Below, piece by piece: positions 34,697 through 46,399 of a stretch of DNA of 64,000 nt. Each line of letters begins with the position of its first letter. Positions within the stretch are counted from its first letter, which is position 1. Origin of the DNA: Nyssa sinensis (Eukaryota; Streptophyta; Magnoliopsida; Cornales; Nyssaceae); the NCBI GenBank assembly GCA_008638375.1, contig CM018052.1, positions 24,521,071-24,585,070 on the forward strand, read 5' to 3'. The translations under genes and the position numbers were made by a program. The notes beneath the pieces were generated by a model. That model ran no database searches and was not told the DNA's origin. It saw nothing but the letters and a program-made list of their open reading frames with translations.

Positions 34697-34990
34697 ATAG
34701 GGTTGTTTAGTTAGTTTTTTTTTTTTTTTGTAATCTTTAGCCCTTTCGGGCCTATCAATGAAAAACGCTTGTTTGTTCACCACTGTTTTATATGATTAAA
34801 TTTCAAAGTCGTCTTAGCTTGAAATACTAGTAACTGAGCTTAATGTTAAGACTCTAGACTTGGAATACAACCAAAAGAAGGTACTATATTCAGATCTGAA
34901 TTACTTAGCAAAAAATAAAGCTCTTAGACTTGGAATAATTCGGTCAGGATGAAATACTCAGACCTGGAGTACTTTCAACTAAGTCAAAAA
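34697..34990. other. Tail of the antisense ORF and degenerate repeat edge
   Basis: A T-run, a GCCCTTTCGGGCC palindrome at about 34740 and CAATGAAAAA nearby could be the antisense transcript's 3' end. Rightward the sequence grades into degenerate copies of AGACTTGGAATA-type phrases. Confidence 0.35.
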
Positions 34991-35505
34991 TAAAACTGTC
35001 ATAGCTTGAGGATTTGTAGAAAGATGGACCAGATTTGGAGATCCGCGAATTAAGATAGACCAAGCCTACAACACTTATAATGGATATAAGGCTGGTAGGG
35101 GTTATTGAAAATGGACCAGATCTAGAGATCTGTGCATTAAGATAGACCATGCCTACAACGCTTGTTCTGGATACAAAGCTTATAGGGGTTTTTGAAAATG
35201 AACCAGATCTGAAGATCTGTGCATTAAGATAGACCATGCCTACAACACTTGTAATGGATATAAGGCTTGTAGGGGTTATTGAAAATGGACCAGATCCAGA
35301 GATCTGTGCATTAAGATAAACCATGCCTACAACGCTTGTAATGGATACAAGGCTTATAGGGGTTATTGAAAATAGACTTGATCTAGAGATCAGTGCATTA
35401 AGATAGACCATGCCTATAACGCTTGTAATGGATACAAGGCTTGTAGGGGTTATTAAAAATTGACTAGATCTGGAGATTTGTGCATTAAGATAGACCTTCA
35501 AGGCT
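34990..35505. repeat. 87-bp tandem repeat in the Tat element
   Basis: The phrase TAAGATAGACC recurs at about 35051, 35138, 35225, 35312, 35399 and 35486, an exact 87-bp spacing. Since 87 is 29 codons, the minus strand stays open for 185 codons with a repeating 29-residue unit (MVYLNAQISRSGPFSITP...). The ORF is most simply a consequence of the repeat. The array directly abuts the truncated second RNase H domain. Confidence 0.9.
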
Positions 35506-37150
35506 CCGAGCTTCGTATCCCAGGGCCAACCTCATACCGAGGATTAGGCCTTCATATTCAGCTTCATTATTTGAAGCTCTGAAGCCCAGGGTGACCACTT
35601 TTTCCATTGTAATTCCATTTGGGGACCGGAGTATGATGCCAATTGTAGAACCTTTGTTAGTAGATGAACCGTCGGCATAAAGTTGCCATACCGCCGCATC
35701 CATACTGACCTTGGATTTATCGCGTAGCGTTGGACTAAATTCTGCGATGAAATCTGCCAACGCTTGGCCTTTAATAGAGGTCCGAGGTATGTAAGATATA
35801 TCAAATTCTCTGAGTTCCACTGACCACTTGACTAGCTGCCCTGAGACTTTAGGCTTGTGCAAAATGGCTTTCAGAGGGTAGGATGTAGGAATCACAATGG
35901 GGTGTGCTTGAAAGTAAGGTCTGAGCTTTCGAGCGGACATTACTAGGGCAAAGGCCAACTTCTCAACCTCAGGATATCTTTTCTCAGTATCCAAAAGCAC
36001 TTTGCTGACTTAAAAAATGGGCTTTTAAATACCCCTCTCTTTTCGGACTAGTGTCGAACTAACGGCGTTCTCTGATACTGCGAGATACAAAAAAAGTCTT
36101 TCCTCTTGTACTGGTTTGGAAAAGAGCTCGAGGGATGCCATGTATTGCTTTAATTCCAAGAAAGCCTTATCGCATTCAGGGGTCTATTCAAGGTCTTTGC
36201 TCCCTCTTAGGGCTTTGAAGAATGGGAGGCAGCGGTCGGTAGATCTAGAGATGAACCGATTCAAAACAGCTATTCTTTCATTCAATGCCTGGATGTCTTT
36301 CTTGGTCCTTGGTGATTCTAGCTCAGTTAATGCTTTAATTTGCGAGGGGTCTGCCTCTATTCCCCTCTGAGAGACTAGAAAACCCAGGAATTTCCCCCTT
36401 GTGATCCCGAAGGTACACTTTGAGGGGTTTAACTTCATCTTGTGCTGTTTCAATATGTCGAACGTCTAACTTAAGTGCTGGATATGCTCATTCTTTTTAA
36501 GGTTCTTGACCAACATATCGTCTATGTAAGCCTCCATTGTGCTGCCGATTAAGGAGTCGAATATTTTGTTCACTAACCGTTGGTATGTAGCACCGGCATT
36601 CTTCAGTCCAGATGGCATCACCCTATAGTAGTATAGACCCCGTTCAGAGATGAAGGCCGTCTTTTTTTGATTTTGAGGGTACATCTGAATCTGATTGTAT
36701 CCTGAATATGTATCCATGAAGCTCATCAACTCGTGCCCCGCAGTTACATTGACTATCTAGTTGATCCTTGAAAGGGAAAAACTGTCTATAGGATAGGCTT
36801 TGTTGGTCTGTATAGTCAACGTAGAACCGTTATTTGCCATTCTTTTTCTTGGCAAGAACTGTATTGGCGAGCCATTCTGGATAGAACACCCCCTTTATCA
36901 TCCTAGCATTCAACAACCTTTGGACCTCATCATTAATGATTTCGTGCCTCTCAGGGGCGAAAGTCCTCCTCTTCTGTCTTACCGGAGGATGGTTTGGATC
37001 AGTCATTAGCTTATGGGAGATGAGACTAGGGTCTATCCCTTCCATGTCCTTAGTTTCCCAAGTAAAGACTCATAGATTATCCTTTAGGAAATCAACAATC
37101 TCTTTCTACTCAGACGAGGGTAGGTCTGCGCCGAGTTGTAGGTAATGCCC
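35485..37150 (-). pseudogene. Tat reverse transcriptase, RNase H and second RNase H
   Basis: Minus order: RQKRRTFAPERHEIINDEVQ and EWLANTVLAKKKNGK (36830-37045); FMDTYSGYNQIQMYPQ, GLKNAGATYQRLVNKIF and the catalytic MEAYIDDMLVK (36466-36729); LNPSKCTFGI and GKFLGFLVS (36184-36453); RNase H KRYPEVEKLAFALVMSARKL and the second, archaeal-type RNase H WQLYADGSSTNKG then NNEAEYEGLILGMRLAL (35485-36000). The two RNase H-like domains in series mark the Tat lineage. Catalytic Asp pairs are kept, but frame breaks and stops separate the blocks. The protein ends abruptly in the second RNase H, where the 87-bp repeat begins. Confidence 0.88.
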
Positions 37151-37402
37151 TCTACCTTCAGAACTTACCAGTACCTTGATGGGGTCCTGTGTTGGTTTGG
37201 TTAAGCTATCACTCCCCCTTAGGCTTAGCGGCTCCTCAATCTTGGAGGGACACTCTATAGTCTTACAAAACTTAGAAGGTGCAAGATTTATTTCCTCCCG
37301 AGGTTCCTGTGATTGCTATTTGTAAGCTTTTGCTTTCAATGCCACAGCGTGGCATTCCTGGGCTATTGATTGACAACCTTTAATGGTGAAGACCCTATCA
37401 TT

Positions 37403-37918
37403 CTAAATATATTTTAGGCATTGGTGGAGGGTGGAGGTGACCGCCTCCATCTGATAGAGCCATGGCGTTCCTATGATGACATTGTAGGGAGACTTGGAGT
37501 CCAAGACTATGTACTCAGAGATTATCATCTTCTGGGCATTCCTCTCTCCCACTGTGGTCGGGAGGTCTATCCTGCCCACTGGGGTGCTCAGGTTCCCATC
37601 GAATCCTGCCATTACAGCAGTGGTGGCTTTGAGGTTATTGGCACTGATTTTCATATGCTGAAAAGTTTCATAAAACAACACGTTGGTGGAAATCCCTTTG
37701 TCCACCAATACTTTCATAATTTCGAAGTTCACAACTTTAAGTGAGATGACGAGGGCATCACTGTGAGGGCAGTACACCCCGACAAGGTCCAGTTTTGAGA
37801 ACTGGATTTGCAGCATAGGCCTTGGCCTTTTCTCAGTTGCGGAGATCTGGAAGATCTTTTGTTCTGTCCTTACCTCCTCAGCATAACACTTTCTAGCTTT
37901 GTTGGACATCCCGACCAA
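37403..37918 (-). pseudogene. Tat aspartic protease region
   Basis: 171 open codons. The core reads VLVDKGISTNVLF where Tat proteases usually have a D-S/T-G triad, so the active-site motif is altered while Asp is kept. The usual flap and tail follow (VVGERNAQ..-like, then EYIVLDSKSPYNVIIGTPWL). The region from 37150 to 37400 links to reverse transcriptase and has no clear motif. Confidence 0.8.
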
Positions 37919-38049
37919 AAAATTATCGGCATGGAGGACGAAGATGACTTGATTATTCTGGCGTGGCTGTTCGTTTCGAGCCTCCCTTTGTTTAGGCCTC
38001 TGCTTTTGCCTCCTTTGTTGTGGCCTGTCATTTCAGGGATTTTGCCTCT

Positions 38050-39660
38050 CGTCTTGTCGGATGAATTCCCTTAGACATCCCCTTCGGATCAGTTGTTCAA
38101 TTTCTTGTTTGAGGGCCCTACATTCATCGGTGGTGTGCCCATAATCCTTGTAAAAGTGGTAGTATTTGCTGTGATCTCTGGAGTCAGGAATTTTTTTTAA
38201 TGGCTCTGGCCATCTCAGGTTTTCTTGTGTCCGAACCTGCTAGAGTATATGAGTGAGGGAGGCGTTTAGAGGTGTGAATGTTTTGTACCTTCTAGGATTG
38301 AGATTGTTCTGAGGTCTGGGCGCCGTCCTCTTGTCAGGACTCCTGCCCCTCTTCTTGGTAGTACTAGAGTCCATTTTCTGGGTATGAATGTCCTTCTGAG
38401 CTTGCTCTTTGAGTTTTTAGAAATACGTCTTTGTGTCCTCCAAGTTTATATACTTTTGCGTACGCTCCATGAGTGACGCCATATCAGTTGGAGGATTCTT
38501 TGTCAAGAAGTCCTAGAATCGCTTGGTGCCCAGGCCTGCATTGTGGGCTACTACTAAAAAGCTCGGGCTATAGTTCGTAATCTCCGTAAGCTCAGAATTG
38601 AATCGAGCAACGTATTCCCGAAGCGATTCCTCCTTATGTTGCTTTATTGTTAGCAGAAACTCGGGGCCCTTCCTTAGCCTTCTGCTGGTCAGGAACCTGT
38701 CAAGGAACCACCTACTAAGTTCGTAAAATTTAATGATTAACTCTTGAGGGAGGTTGTGAAACCACTTTAAGGCGGTACCCTTGAAGCTTGTTACAAACGT
38801 AAGACACATAAAGGCGTCGGTGGCCCCATGCAAGGCCATCATGTGCTGATAATGGGAGAGGTGGTCCTTGGGGTCTTTTAACTTGTCATACAAGGTGAAC
38901 TTCGGGACAACAAATATTTTGGGGCTTTCCTCTACCATTATGGCTGGGGTGAATGGAGTGGTGAATCTCTTGAGCAATTTTGCTAGCTCATCCTGCTCTG
39001 GTGGGACATGGGTCCTTTTAGTGAGGATGGTCTATTCGATGGAATCTGCCACTTCCTCTATCCTTGGAGGCATTCTGGACAGAGCTGGCTGATGCTGCCC
39101 TTGCCTTGCCGCCTCGGGTCCCGTATGTCCCGTATGCAGAGGGAAACCTTGCCCGGTAGTGGTAGGGTGGCGTTGGCCTCTATAAGTTGGGAGAACTAAA
39201 ACACGCGATGGTTGAAACTCCGGTGGCACTGGATCGGCCCCCGAGGTTGCTAGGGTTAGAATCCTTATCCTGTTGTGGTAATGGACAGTAGGATAAGAAG
39301 TTAGTACCCCTCCTCCAAGGGCGTGTGATGGCTGGGGGTCACCCTCTATATGAACGGTGCCTTGGGGATGTGCCAGTTGTGTGTTGAGGTCCTCTTCATT
39401 ATGAGGCCTTCCATCCATTGTAGTAGGAGGTCGAATCTCTTCATTAGGTATACTTTGAGGAAGGTGGATGGGGTTGCTTTGTAGGTTTTGGGTCAGAAAG
39501 GCCAAAACCTGAGATATGGCAAGGAGCTACTCCTGCATTAGGTCAGACTGCTGTTGGATCTAAGCTAGCTACTATTGTATAGGATCAGGAGTTCCCCCTT
39601 TTGCTTTTAGTCAAAGGCTGATTTTGGGGGTTCTGGATGCCCTGTCTTGGACGAAGGTTG
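38050..39660 (-). pseudogene. Tat gag
   Basis: N-terminal low-complexity Pro/His/Gln-rich stretch (39032-39505), a TAG near 39032, then in the same frame the gag core 38513-38977: PFTPAIMVEESP, DKLKDPKDHLSHYQHMMALHGA, FKGTALKWFHNLPQ, ESLREYVARFNSEL. These are hallmarks of the retrotransposon gag domain of Tat elements. The C-terminal part (about 38050-38500) is fragmented: DY-KYYHFYKDYGHTTDE-type residues near 38110-38160 and Arg-rich sequence. It would form the element's virus-like particle. Confidence 0.82.
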
Positions 39661-39716
39661 GGAGCCATAACGAAGAAGCTGGTTTTGAGACGAAAAGGTT
39701 AAAAGAACGATTTACA

Positions 39717-39735
39717 TTCCCACAGACGATGCCAA
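39717..39735 (-). other. Probable primer binding site of the Tat element
   Basis: Minus strand TTTGGCATCGTCTGTGGGA directly follows the LTR end. It resembles the TGGCGCCGTC-type primer site of related plant gypsy elements with a GC-to-AT change. Confidence 0.6.
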
Positions 39736-39737
39736 AC

Positions 39738-40266
39738 TGATGCTGCACTTTTTGTCTGATAGGAGCTCCGTTCCACCTCTTCTGTCACGAACTCTAAAAA
39801 AGGGATCAAAGTGCCGCCGGGTTGGCTCCGGCGATAGCCATTCCGATGATGAAGTTAGTAAAGAGAATAATTTTATAAGAATGTAATTAAATGAATGAAT
39901 GTGTCTATAAAGCATACCTTAGCCTTGTATTTATATGGCGTTTACCTCCTATATTGACAAGGATTTGGTGCCATACAAGTCGGGATTTATAGTCGTCAGT
40001 AGATGACAGTTTCCATTTTGATCTCCGTGAAAGCAGGGATTGGAATACATCCCAAAATGGTAGTTTTCATATCGCGTTCTCTTTCCTTGTTTTGAGGTCG
40101 GTGGGGCTGGCAAGGCTGCGTCTGAGATCGGAACCATCAAGAGCTAGTGCCCCAAACTCATTGGTTTGTTGTCAAATCTGGATGACGCATTACCTCTTGG
40201 CCTGCACATTAAACGAAGCTAAACACGTGTCAAGTTCAGATTGGTTCGTTATTTTTTGGCGCATCA
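39738..40266 (-). repeat. 5' LTR of the Tat element
   Basis: Partner of 31842-32370. ATATAAATAC at 39927-39936 (minus) is the likely TATA element for the genomic transcript. Confidence 0.9.
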
Positions 40267-40752
40267 CATTCTTTCCATGAGAGTGTGTATATATATATAT
40301 ATGGTTGTGGTTGATGTGATGACGTCATCACGTAATGACCTACCCTTTTTTTATATGTATTTATACATGAATGTACATAAGTCTATATAGTAACAATACA
40401 CATATGCTACAATAGTTGTGGGCTAATATTTTATTCCATTTAATTTCCTTTAAATATTTATGTATTACCCTTACACGTGTACACGTATAATTCATACAAT
40501 TTCATGAATTAATTATTTATTCATTTTTTTTAACTATACCAATTTATAAATTTCCATGCATCAGATTATAAAGGACATAACTAAGTAAAATAAATAATGC
40601 ATAATTAAAATATATTCTATCTAACAATAGAATTTGATTGACCATTACTAAACATGTCAAGTCTTGAATTATCCACATACAAATCGTCACGATTTAGCAC
40701 AAAATATATCATTATTAATTATTATTTTTTTTTTATTTTCCAGGACATTACA
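40267..40752 (-). repeat. Shared chromovirus LTR, second part
   Basis: Runs to CCAGGACATTACA at 40752. Minus strand TGTAATGTCCTGGAAAAT resembles the LTR start TGTAAAGACCAGGAAAAT of the 3.6-14.5 kb family. A purine-rich GTTTGGTGGAGAGAA (40753-40767) precedes it as the polypurine tract. Joined to 30813-31841 it restores one LTR. Confidence 0.75.
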
Positions 40753-40794
40753 TTCTCTCCACCAAACAAAAAATTTGTCCTCGAAATTTAACAC

Positions 40795-42110
40795 ATACCT
40801 TGCTCGGTAAATAATTCTGGATACTTGGTGCGAAACTCTACCTCTCGCTTCTAAGTAGTTTCCTCCAATACGCGGTGTCTCAAAGGATTTTGACTAAAGG
40901 AATGATATTTCTCTACAAGAGTCAAGGACCCTTACTAGTCGCTTCTCTTAGGATGCATCATTCTCTATATCCAACTCGGCCTAATGTAAAACATGTGAAG
41001 GATCTGGCTTATATTTTCAAAGCATGGGCACGTGGAATACATTGTGGACACTTGACAACCATGGCGATAAGGCCAACCAATAAGCCACTTCTTTAATCTT
41101 ATCAAGGATCTCAAAAGGTCCATTGAATTGCGGTGCCAACTTACTAATATGCCCAAAGCGTGTCAATCCTTTTCGCGGTCCGACTTTCAAGAACATATGA
41201 TCCCTAACCTCAAATGTCAAGGTCGTTGTCTCTAGTCTGCATAGCTCTTCTGGCGACTCTGTGCTATCATCAACCACAGTCTAATCACTTTAATCTTCTT
41301 AGTAGTCTCCTACACTAAGTCTAGTCCTAATACAATAGACTTTTTTGTCTCAATCTACTAAATATGTGATCTACACGGTCTCCCGTACAAGGCCTCGAAT
41401 GGTGCCATCTCAATACTCGACTGGTAGCTGTTGTTATAGGCAAACTCGACCAACGACAAGTGGTCCTACCAACTACCCCAAAAATCCATAACACAAAAAC
41501 GTAACATATCCTCAGGAATCTAGATAGTGCACTCAGACTAGCTATTGGTCTCTAGTTGAAAAGATGTGCTGAGTGACAACTCAATCCTTAAGGCTGCCTA
41601 TAGACTCTGCCAAAATCGAGCTGTAAAATATGGATCCCGATCTAAGATGATAGACACCGGAATGCTGTGAAGGCGTATTATCTCCCGGATATACAACGAC
41701 TAAGCGTATCAACTGAATCTGTAAGCTGGATGGCAAGAAGTGAGCGGACTTGGTCAATCGATCCACAACAACCCATACGGCATCGTGTCCCCGTAGTGAT
41801 TTTGGCAAACCTATCACAAAGTCTATAGTCACGTTCTCCCACTTCCACTTGGCTACTAGCAATGGTTGAAGTAATCCTGCAGGCCTCTGGTGCTCGGCCT
41901 TAATCTGGTGACACGTCAAGAATTTACTCACAAAACTAGCCACGTCTCCCTTTATCCCTTTTCACCAATACAGGCAATGTGAGTCACGATACATCTTTGT
42001 ACTGCCGGGATGAACTGCAAGTCGTGAATGGTGAAATTGTTGAAGTATATCCTCACGACAAGTAAGTGAAACATATAATCTACCTTGGAATCTCAAACCA
42101 CAATCGGTAT
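40795..42110 (-). pseudogene. Chromovirus integrase and chromodomain
   Basis: Zinc-binding start near 42100-41950 (FHHSRLAVHPGSTKMY, HCLYWKG), core 41581-41943 (WKWENVTIDFVIGLPKSL, VWVVVDRLTKSAHFLP), C-terminal GPFEIL module 41017-41277 (FNGPFEILDKI, SVHNVFHVPML) and chromodomain end near 40860-40800 (KREVEFRTKYPELF). A TAG stands where Trp is usual just before KREVE. Several frame changes; not functional. Confidence 0.85.
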
Positions 42111-42339
42111 AAAGCATCCAATTCGCGACTATCTCGCCCCCAAGAATGCGACTACGAATGGTATCGACCTTGACATCAACCTGCTATGACTCAACCACTC
42201 TACTCACAAGTGTAGGTAGTGCCACCATAAAACATAGGGTAACACACTCCCTAGTTTCCTCAAGGATCAAATCAAACTCTCCAACTACTCTAAGAATTTC
42301 CAACTCTTGAATGGAAATGCTGGCTAGATTTTCCTATGA

Positions 42340-42783
42340 CTTCCTGCTAAGTGCGTTTGCCATTACATTTGCCTTTCCCGGATGGTATTGTAAGTCAAAG
42401 TCATAATCCTCTATGTACTCTATCCACCTTCATTGCCTCATGTTCAACTCCGTTTGGGAGAAAAGGTACTTGAGTCTTTTGTGATCTGAGAATACCTCGA
42501 ATCACTTGCTATACAAGTAGTACCTCCAACTCTTCAAGGCAAATATCACTGTTGCTAACTCTAAATCATGTGTCAAGTAGTTCTTCTTGTGAGGCTTCAA
42601 TTGTCATGAACCATAGGTAATGGCCCTGCTCTGCTACATAAACACACACCCTAATTCGTCCCGCGAAGCGTCATAATAAACTATATACCCTACCCCACTT
42701 TTATGAATGGCAAGAATTGGCGCGGTGGTGAGTCAAGTTTTCAACTCTTGAAATGAATGCTTATATGAATCATCCCATAGAAA
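42340..42783 (-). pseudogene. Chromovirus RNase H
   Basis: Minus strand fragments FLVYCDASRDELG-like, [48 protein letters not shown] and [17 protein letters not shown] give the Ty3 RNase H order. Stops separate them. Confidence 0.8.
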
Positions 42784-43642
42784 TCAGGCACCCTTTCTGG
42801 CAAGGTGTGTTATAGGCATCGTTAACCGAGAAAATCCCTTAATAAACCTACAGTAATAACTAACTAGGCCCAAGCTACCGATCTCAAACACATTCTTCGG
42901 TCTTTCCCAAGTCATCACAACCTCTATCTTGGAAGGATCGACAGATACACCATCTTGTAAGACAATATGTCCCAAAAATTTCACCTTAGTAAGCCAAAAC
43001 TCACACTTCTTGAGTTGGACACACAACTGATGCTCCCTCAGGATCTGTAGTGTAAGGCGAAGGTGTTCCTTATGCTTCTCCTTCGATAGTGAATATATCA
43101 AAATGTTATTCACAAAGACAATGAAAAATGTGTCTAGGTACTCTCGAAATACGTAGTTTATTAGGTTCGTAAATGTTGTAAAGGCATTCGTCAACCCAAA
43201 TAAGGTACTCGTAGTGGCCATACCGAGTACAGAAAGCTGTTTTTGAGATATCCTCCCCCTTCACCCTCAACTGGTGATAACCTGATCTTAAATCAATCTT
43301 GGAAAAGCATACAGATTTGCTCAACTGATCAAATAAGTCATTCATGCGTGGTAAAGGGTACTTGTTCTTCACAGTAACTCGATTTAGCATACGATAATCG
43401 ATTCATAATTGGAGTGATCCATCTTTCTTCTTCGCGAAGAGTGCTGGAGCTCCCCATAGTGAAATGTTAGGTCGAATGAAATCCTTTTCTAATAGTTTCT
43501 CTATTTGCACCTTTAGCTCTCGTAACTCAATAGGTGCCATACGATAAGGTGCTATCAAAATAGCTACGGTGCCTGGTGTCAAATCAATGGAGAACTCTAT
43601 CTCACGGTGAAGCGATAACTCAACTAGATCATCGAGAAACAC
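42784..43642 (-). pseudogene. Chromovirus reverse transcriptase with destroyed active site
   Basis: 43403-43642 ([12 protein letters not shown]), 43106-43390 ([38 protein letters not shown]) and 42784-43221 ([41 protein letters not shown]). The catalytic loop reads [12 protein letters not shown]: both Asp residues normally in the F/YxDD motif are Asn, each explained by one G-to-A change. A TGA follows SLQL and a frameshift occurs between the last two blocks. Confidence 0.9.
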
Positions 43643-43692
43643 ATCAAGAAAGTCTCGTACTACTAGCGATAACTATCCTTGTCACTCATTGC

Positions 43693-44115
43693 CTAACTAG
43701 AAAACATGCAACTGAGTTTGCCCAAATCATGCGAATCTAATGGTCGTGGAGTGGTCATGTCACTCTTGTCACCCAAGAAATAGAAGCAGCCTTTCTTAGG
43801 AGTACATATTGTCACTCTCCGTCTATAACAATCAATAGTCACCCGGTAGGTAATTAACCAATCCATGCACAGGATAATATCAAACCCTATCATGTCTAGC
43901 ATAATAAAATCAAAGACAAATCGACGATCTGCTACCTCAATCTCACATGAGCGACAAACTCTCCTAAGTACAACTTTACCCCCAACAGGAGTCTATACTC
44001 GAAGTAAATGGTCTAACATGTCCATATATAAACCCAGTATAAAAGCAAATGATGCAGAAATGGAAGAATAAGAGGCACCAGAATCAATCAATACACTAGC
44101 CCATGAATTTAACAC
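43693..44115 (-). pseudogene. Chromovirus aspartic protease
   Basis: Minus strand ASVLIDSGASYSSISASFA near 44110-44060 keeps the DSGAS active site. It is followed by CEIEVADRRFVFDFIMLDMIGFDIILCMDWLITY. A stop lies in between near 44000. Confidence 0.8.
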
Positions 44116-44389
44116 CAAGATAGTACCTTTGATATGGTGGTCCTATTGATGCATTGGTTGTTGTGACTGTGAATACCCTGCCCTTAGTCTACTGGAGGCC
44201 CTATTGTCTTGTGCCACGTTGTGGAGTCTGTGAAGCTACTGTTGATGAAGCAGCCCCTTGAGTTGGCTTAGAGTTTTCTGTAGAAAATGCAAGCACTAGA
44301 GGAAAAAATGGTGGCTTGAAGCTCTGCTGTGATTGGACAGTCTAAGAAGGACAAGGTTGTTGAAAATCTGATGAAGCCTAGACTCCTTG

Positions 44390-45487
44390 TGATGAAGGAC
44401 AATGACGAATGGTATTGGGCTCTCCACACTGATAGCAAAAAACTCCTTGTCCCCAGCCCGAGGACTGGCCTCTACTTTGTGTCTAACTTTGGTCCCAAGT
44501 CTGAGCGAGTCACCTATTCTGTGCCTGTGCTCTCTGTGGATAGTCTGCCCTACAGTGTCCAGTCTGTCGATAATGGTGACAAATAATCCTCCCTTGAGGA
44601 GGCCTATCTAGCGTAGAAAATGATGAGGGTGTAGAGTGTTGCTACTATTGTATCTGGCCCTATGAATGTGGAGTGGCTTATCTCTGTCTCTTCTTATCCC
44701 TCATCTTAGGGTAGGAACTCGAACTGGCACCTCTAGCCTAGAACTTAGCATCTCGAATCTTTTGCGTATTCTTTGCCTCATCCTCTATTAGTAGTGTTCT
44801 TTCATAAAGTTCGGAGTACACCCAGAACTTGAGAGGTATTACCTTAGTGCGAATAGATGGTCTCAATCCGAACTTAAAGGCACGGGCCTTAGAGGCCTTA
44901 TTTGAAACAAGCTGTGGGGCGAAATGGGAAAGTATAGAGAATCTGGACTCATATTGAGTCACAGTCATGTCCTCCAAATATAAATGGACGAACTCTCGTC
45001 ACAATGCATTTCTAGTAACCTCTAGAAATTGTTTCTCCAAGAATATGATAGCGAAGAGCTCCCATTCTATTACCATAGAAGTCTTAACCGCATCCTACAA
45101 ATTCAGTGCCTCATCCTCTAGCAAGAGGGTGGCAAAATTGATCCTCAAATCATCCTCATAGATCTGTAAGGAGTCAAGGATTCTAGTGACACTCCTTAGC
45201 CAGTACTCAGCGGTAAGTGGATCAGGATCTTCTCAGAATTTGAGAGGGTTGAGCTTTGGGAACTCCCTCATGGCTGTAGTGGCTTAATTTTCCCCAGCTT
45301 GAGTCTAAGAATGTGCCTTATTTTGCTGGGCCTTCATAAATTGCTGCATAAACTCCATCACACCTTTTGTAATTTCTGCCCCATCCACTTGAATCTGGGG
45401 GGCAATATAAGGTTGGAGAGCTTTTGGTCTTTCCTTACCTCAACCTTAACCTCAACCTCTACCTTAACCTCGACCTCGAGGCGGCAT
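44390..45487 (-). pseudogene. Chromovirus gag
   Basis: ATG at 45487 (MPP then Arg-rich). QVDGAEITKGVMEFMQQF-like start, then MREF-KLNPLKF; capsid end 44737-44977 (MTVTQYESRFSILSHFAPQLV, KARAFKFGLRPSIRT). A knuckle near 44397-44440 reads CYQCGEPNTIRHC, which has lost the His position and one residue. Multiple stops. Homologous to the fragment at 30140-30397. Confidence 0.8.
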
Positions 45488-45500
45488 CCTAAAAAGGACA

Positions 45501-46304
45501 ATAAGAATATAATATCCTAGACATTCCACTTTTAACCTTAAGTTAGAAACTCCTACCTCTTAAGTTGATGTAATAAAAATTTAGAATTTCCTCTTAGTCT
45601 TTTTAAGATATTCTGCCACCTAAGAACAACAACTTTGATGTAGAAGTCAATAATAAATAAGGCCCTAATTTTTCATAAAATTTATTTTTGTATTTAAGAG
45701 GGTTCTTGGCGAAAGGAGGAGGGAAAAAGGGAGAGGAACATAAGGAACATAAGGAAGTGATGATGGAAAGTTGTCGAGATAAAGGAGGAAATGAGGCTCT
45801 TCTGTTTGTTAAATTCCAAGGAGAAGTCACTCGGTTAGGCTATTTGTATCGTCCATGTATAATTTTACTTATGATACTTTTTCAACTTCCCATCCTCTGT
45901 TAAGGTCAATGCTTTCTGACAATTTGCATAAAAAATTACCTATAATTCCTGTCCATCTTCCAAGGAAAGAGATGATTTTCATAATTTATTTATTTATTCA
46001 ATTATTTTTTTTTTGTTGTCTCAATCTGTATTTGTAGACCCAAAGCATCTAACCCTTTTATTTTAGCTCTTTTTGTCATTCTAAATTTGTGTCTAAACTC
46101 TTTGCCCGAGTAATGTGTATATGTTAGGCAGCTACATAGATGTAGATAAAATACATGACAACATATTTTACTTATTATTGTATTCTTTTTTTTTTTTTTT
46201 AATTTTTACATTATATGTCTTGGGTGATGTACCTCCTTTAGAGGGGTAATGAATAACAAAAAAAAAAGGAGAGGTGAGTATCCTGCTGTGACCTTGATAA
46301 GTCA
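45501..46304 (-). repeat. Chromovirus 5' LTR, truncated at both ends
   Basis: Matches 30870-31677. The LTR end, primer site and leader were lost: gag's AAAAAGGACA joins ATAAGAATAT directly. At the other side similarity stops at GATAAGTCA. About 800 of 1,510 bp remain. Confidence 0.85.
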
Positions 46305-46388
46305 TTTGACTTAAATTTTCTTAATCTTGATAAACTTGTAGAAGTCATTTGACTTAAATTTTCTTAATCTTGATAAACTTGTAGACTA
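46302..46388. repeat. Short tandem duplication, about 45 bp x 2
   Basis: The segment TCATTTGACTTAAATTTTCT with the following AATCTTGATAAACTTGTAGA is present twice in a row. Confidence 0.85.
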
Positions 46389-46399
46389 TGTTCTTTTTG

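Larger units (their letters stand above)
31842..40266 (-). mobile_element. Tat-lineage Ty3/gypsy element, integrase lost, antisense ORF present
   Basis: LTRs 31842-32370 and 39738-40266 with flanks CATTT (31837-31841) and CATTC (40267-40271), a target duplication with one change. The minus strand carries gag, protease, reverse transcriptase, RNase H and a second RNase H-like domain. Where integrase is expected there is an 87-bp tandem repeat. A separate ORF runs on the plus strand between the repeat and the 3' LTR. Antisense ORFs, dual RNase H and 3' tandem repeats are known from Tat/Retand/Ogre relatives. The element inserted into a chromovirus LTR. Confidence 0.88.
40753..46304 (-). mobile_element. 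Degenerate chromovirus: interior plus truncated 5' LTR
   Basis: Minus-strand order gag (45487-44390), protease, reverse transcriptase, RNase H, integrase and chromodomain, then polypurine tract and the shared LTR. The 5' LTR survives as 45501-46304. All genes carry many stops and shifts. It is the complete-order relative of the non-autonomous chromovirus at 3.6-14.5 kb. Confidence 0.85.

Noticed and set aside
34944..35501. 185-codon minus-strand ORF as a repeat protein gene
   Set aside because: The 87-bp tandem period is divisible by three, which keeps a frame open automatically; no other coding evidence.
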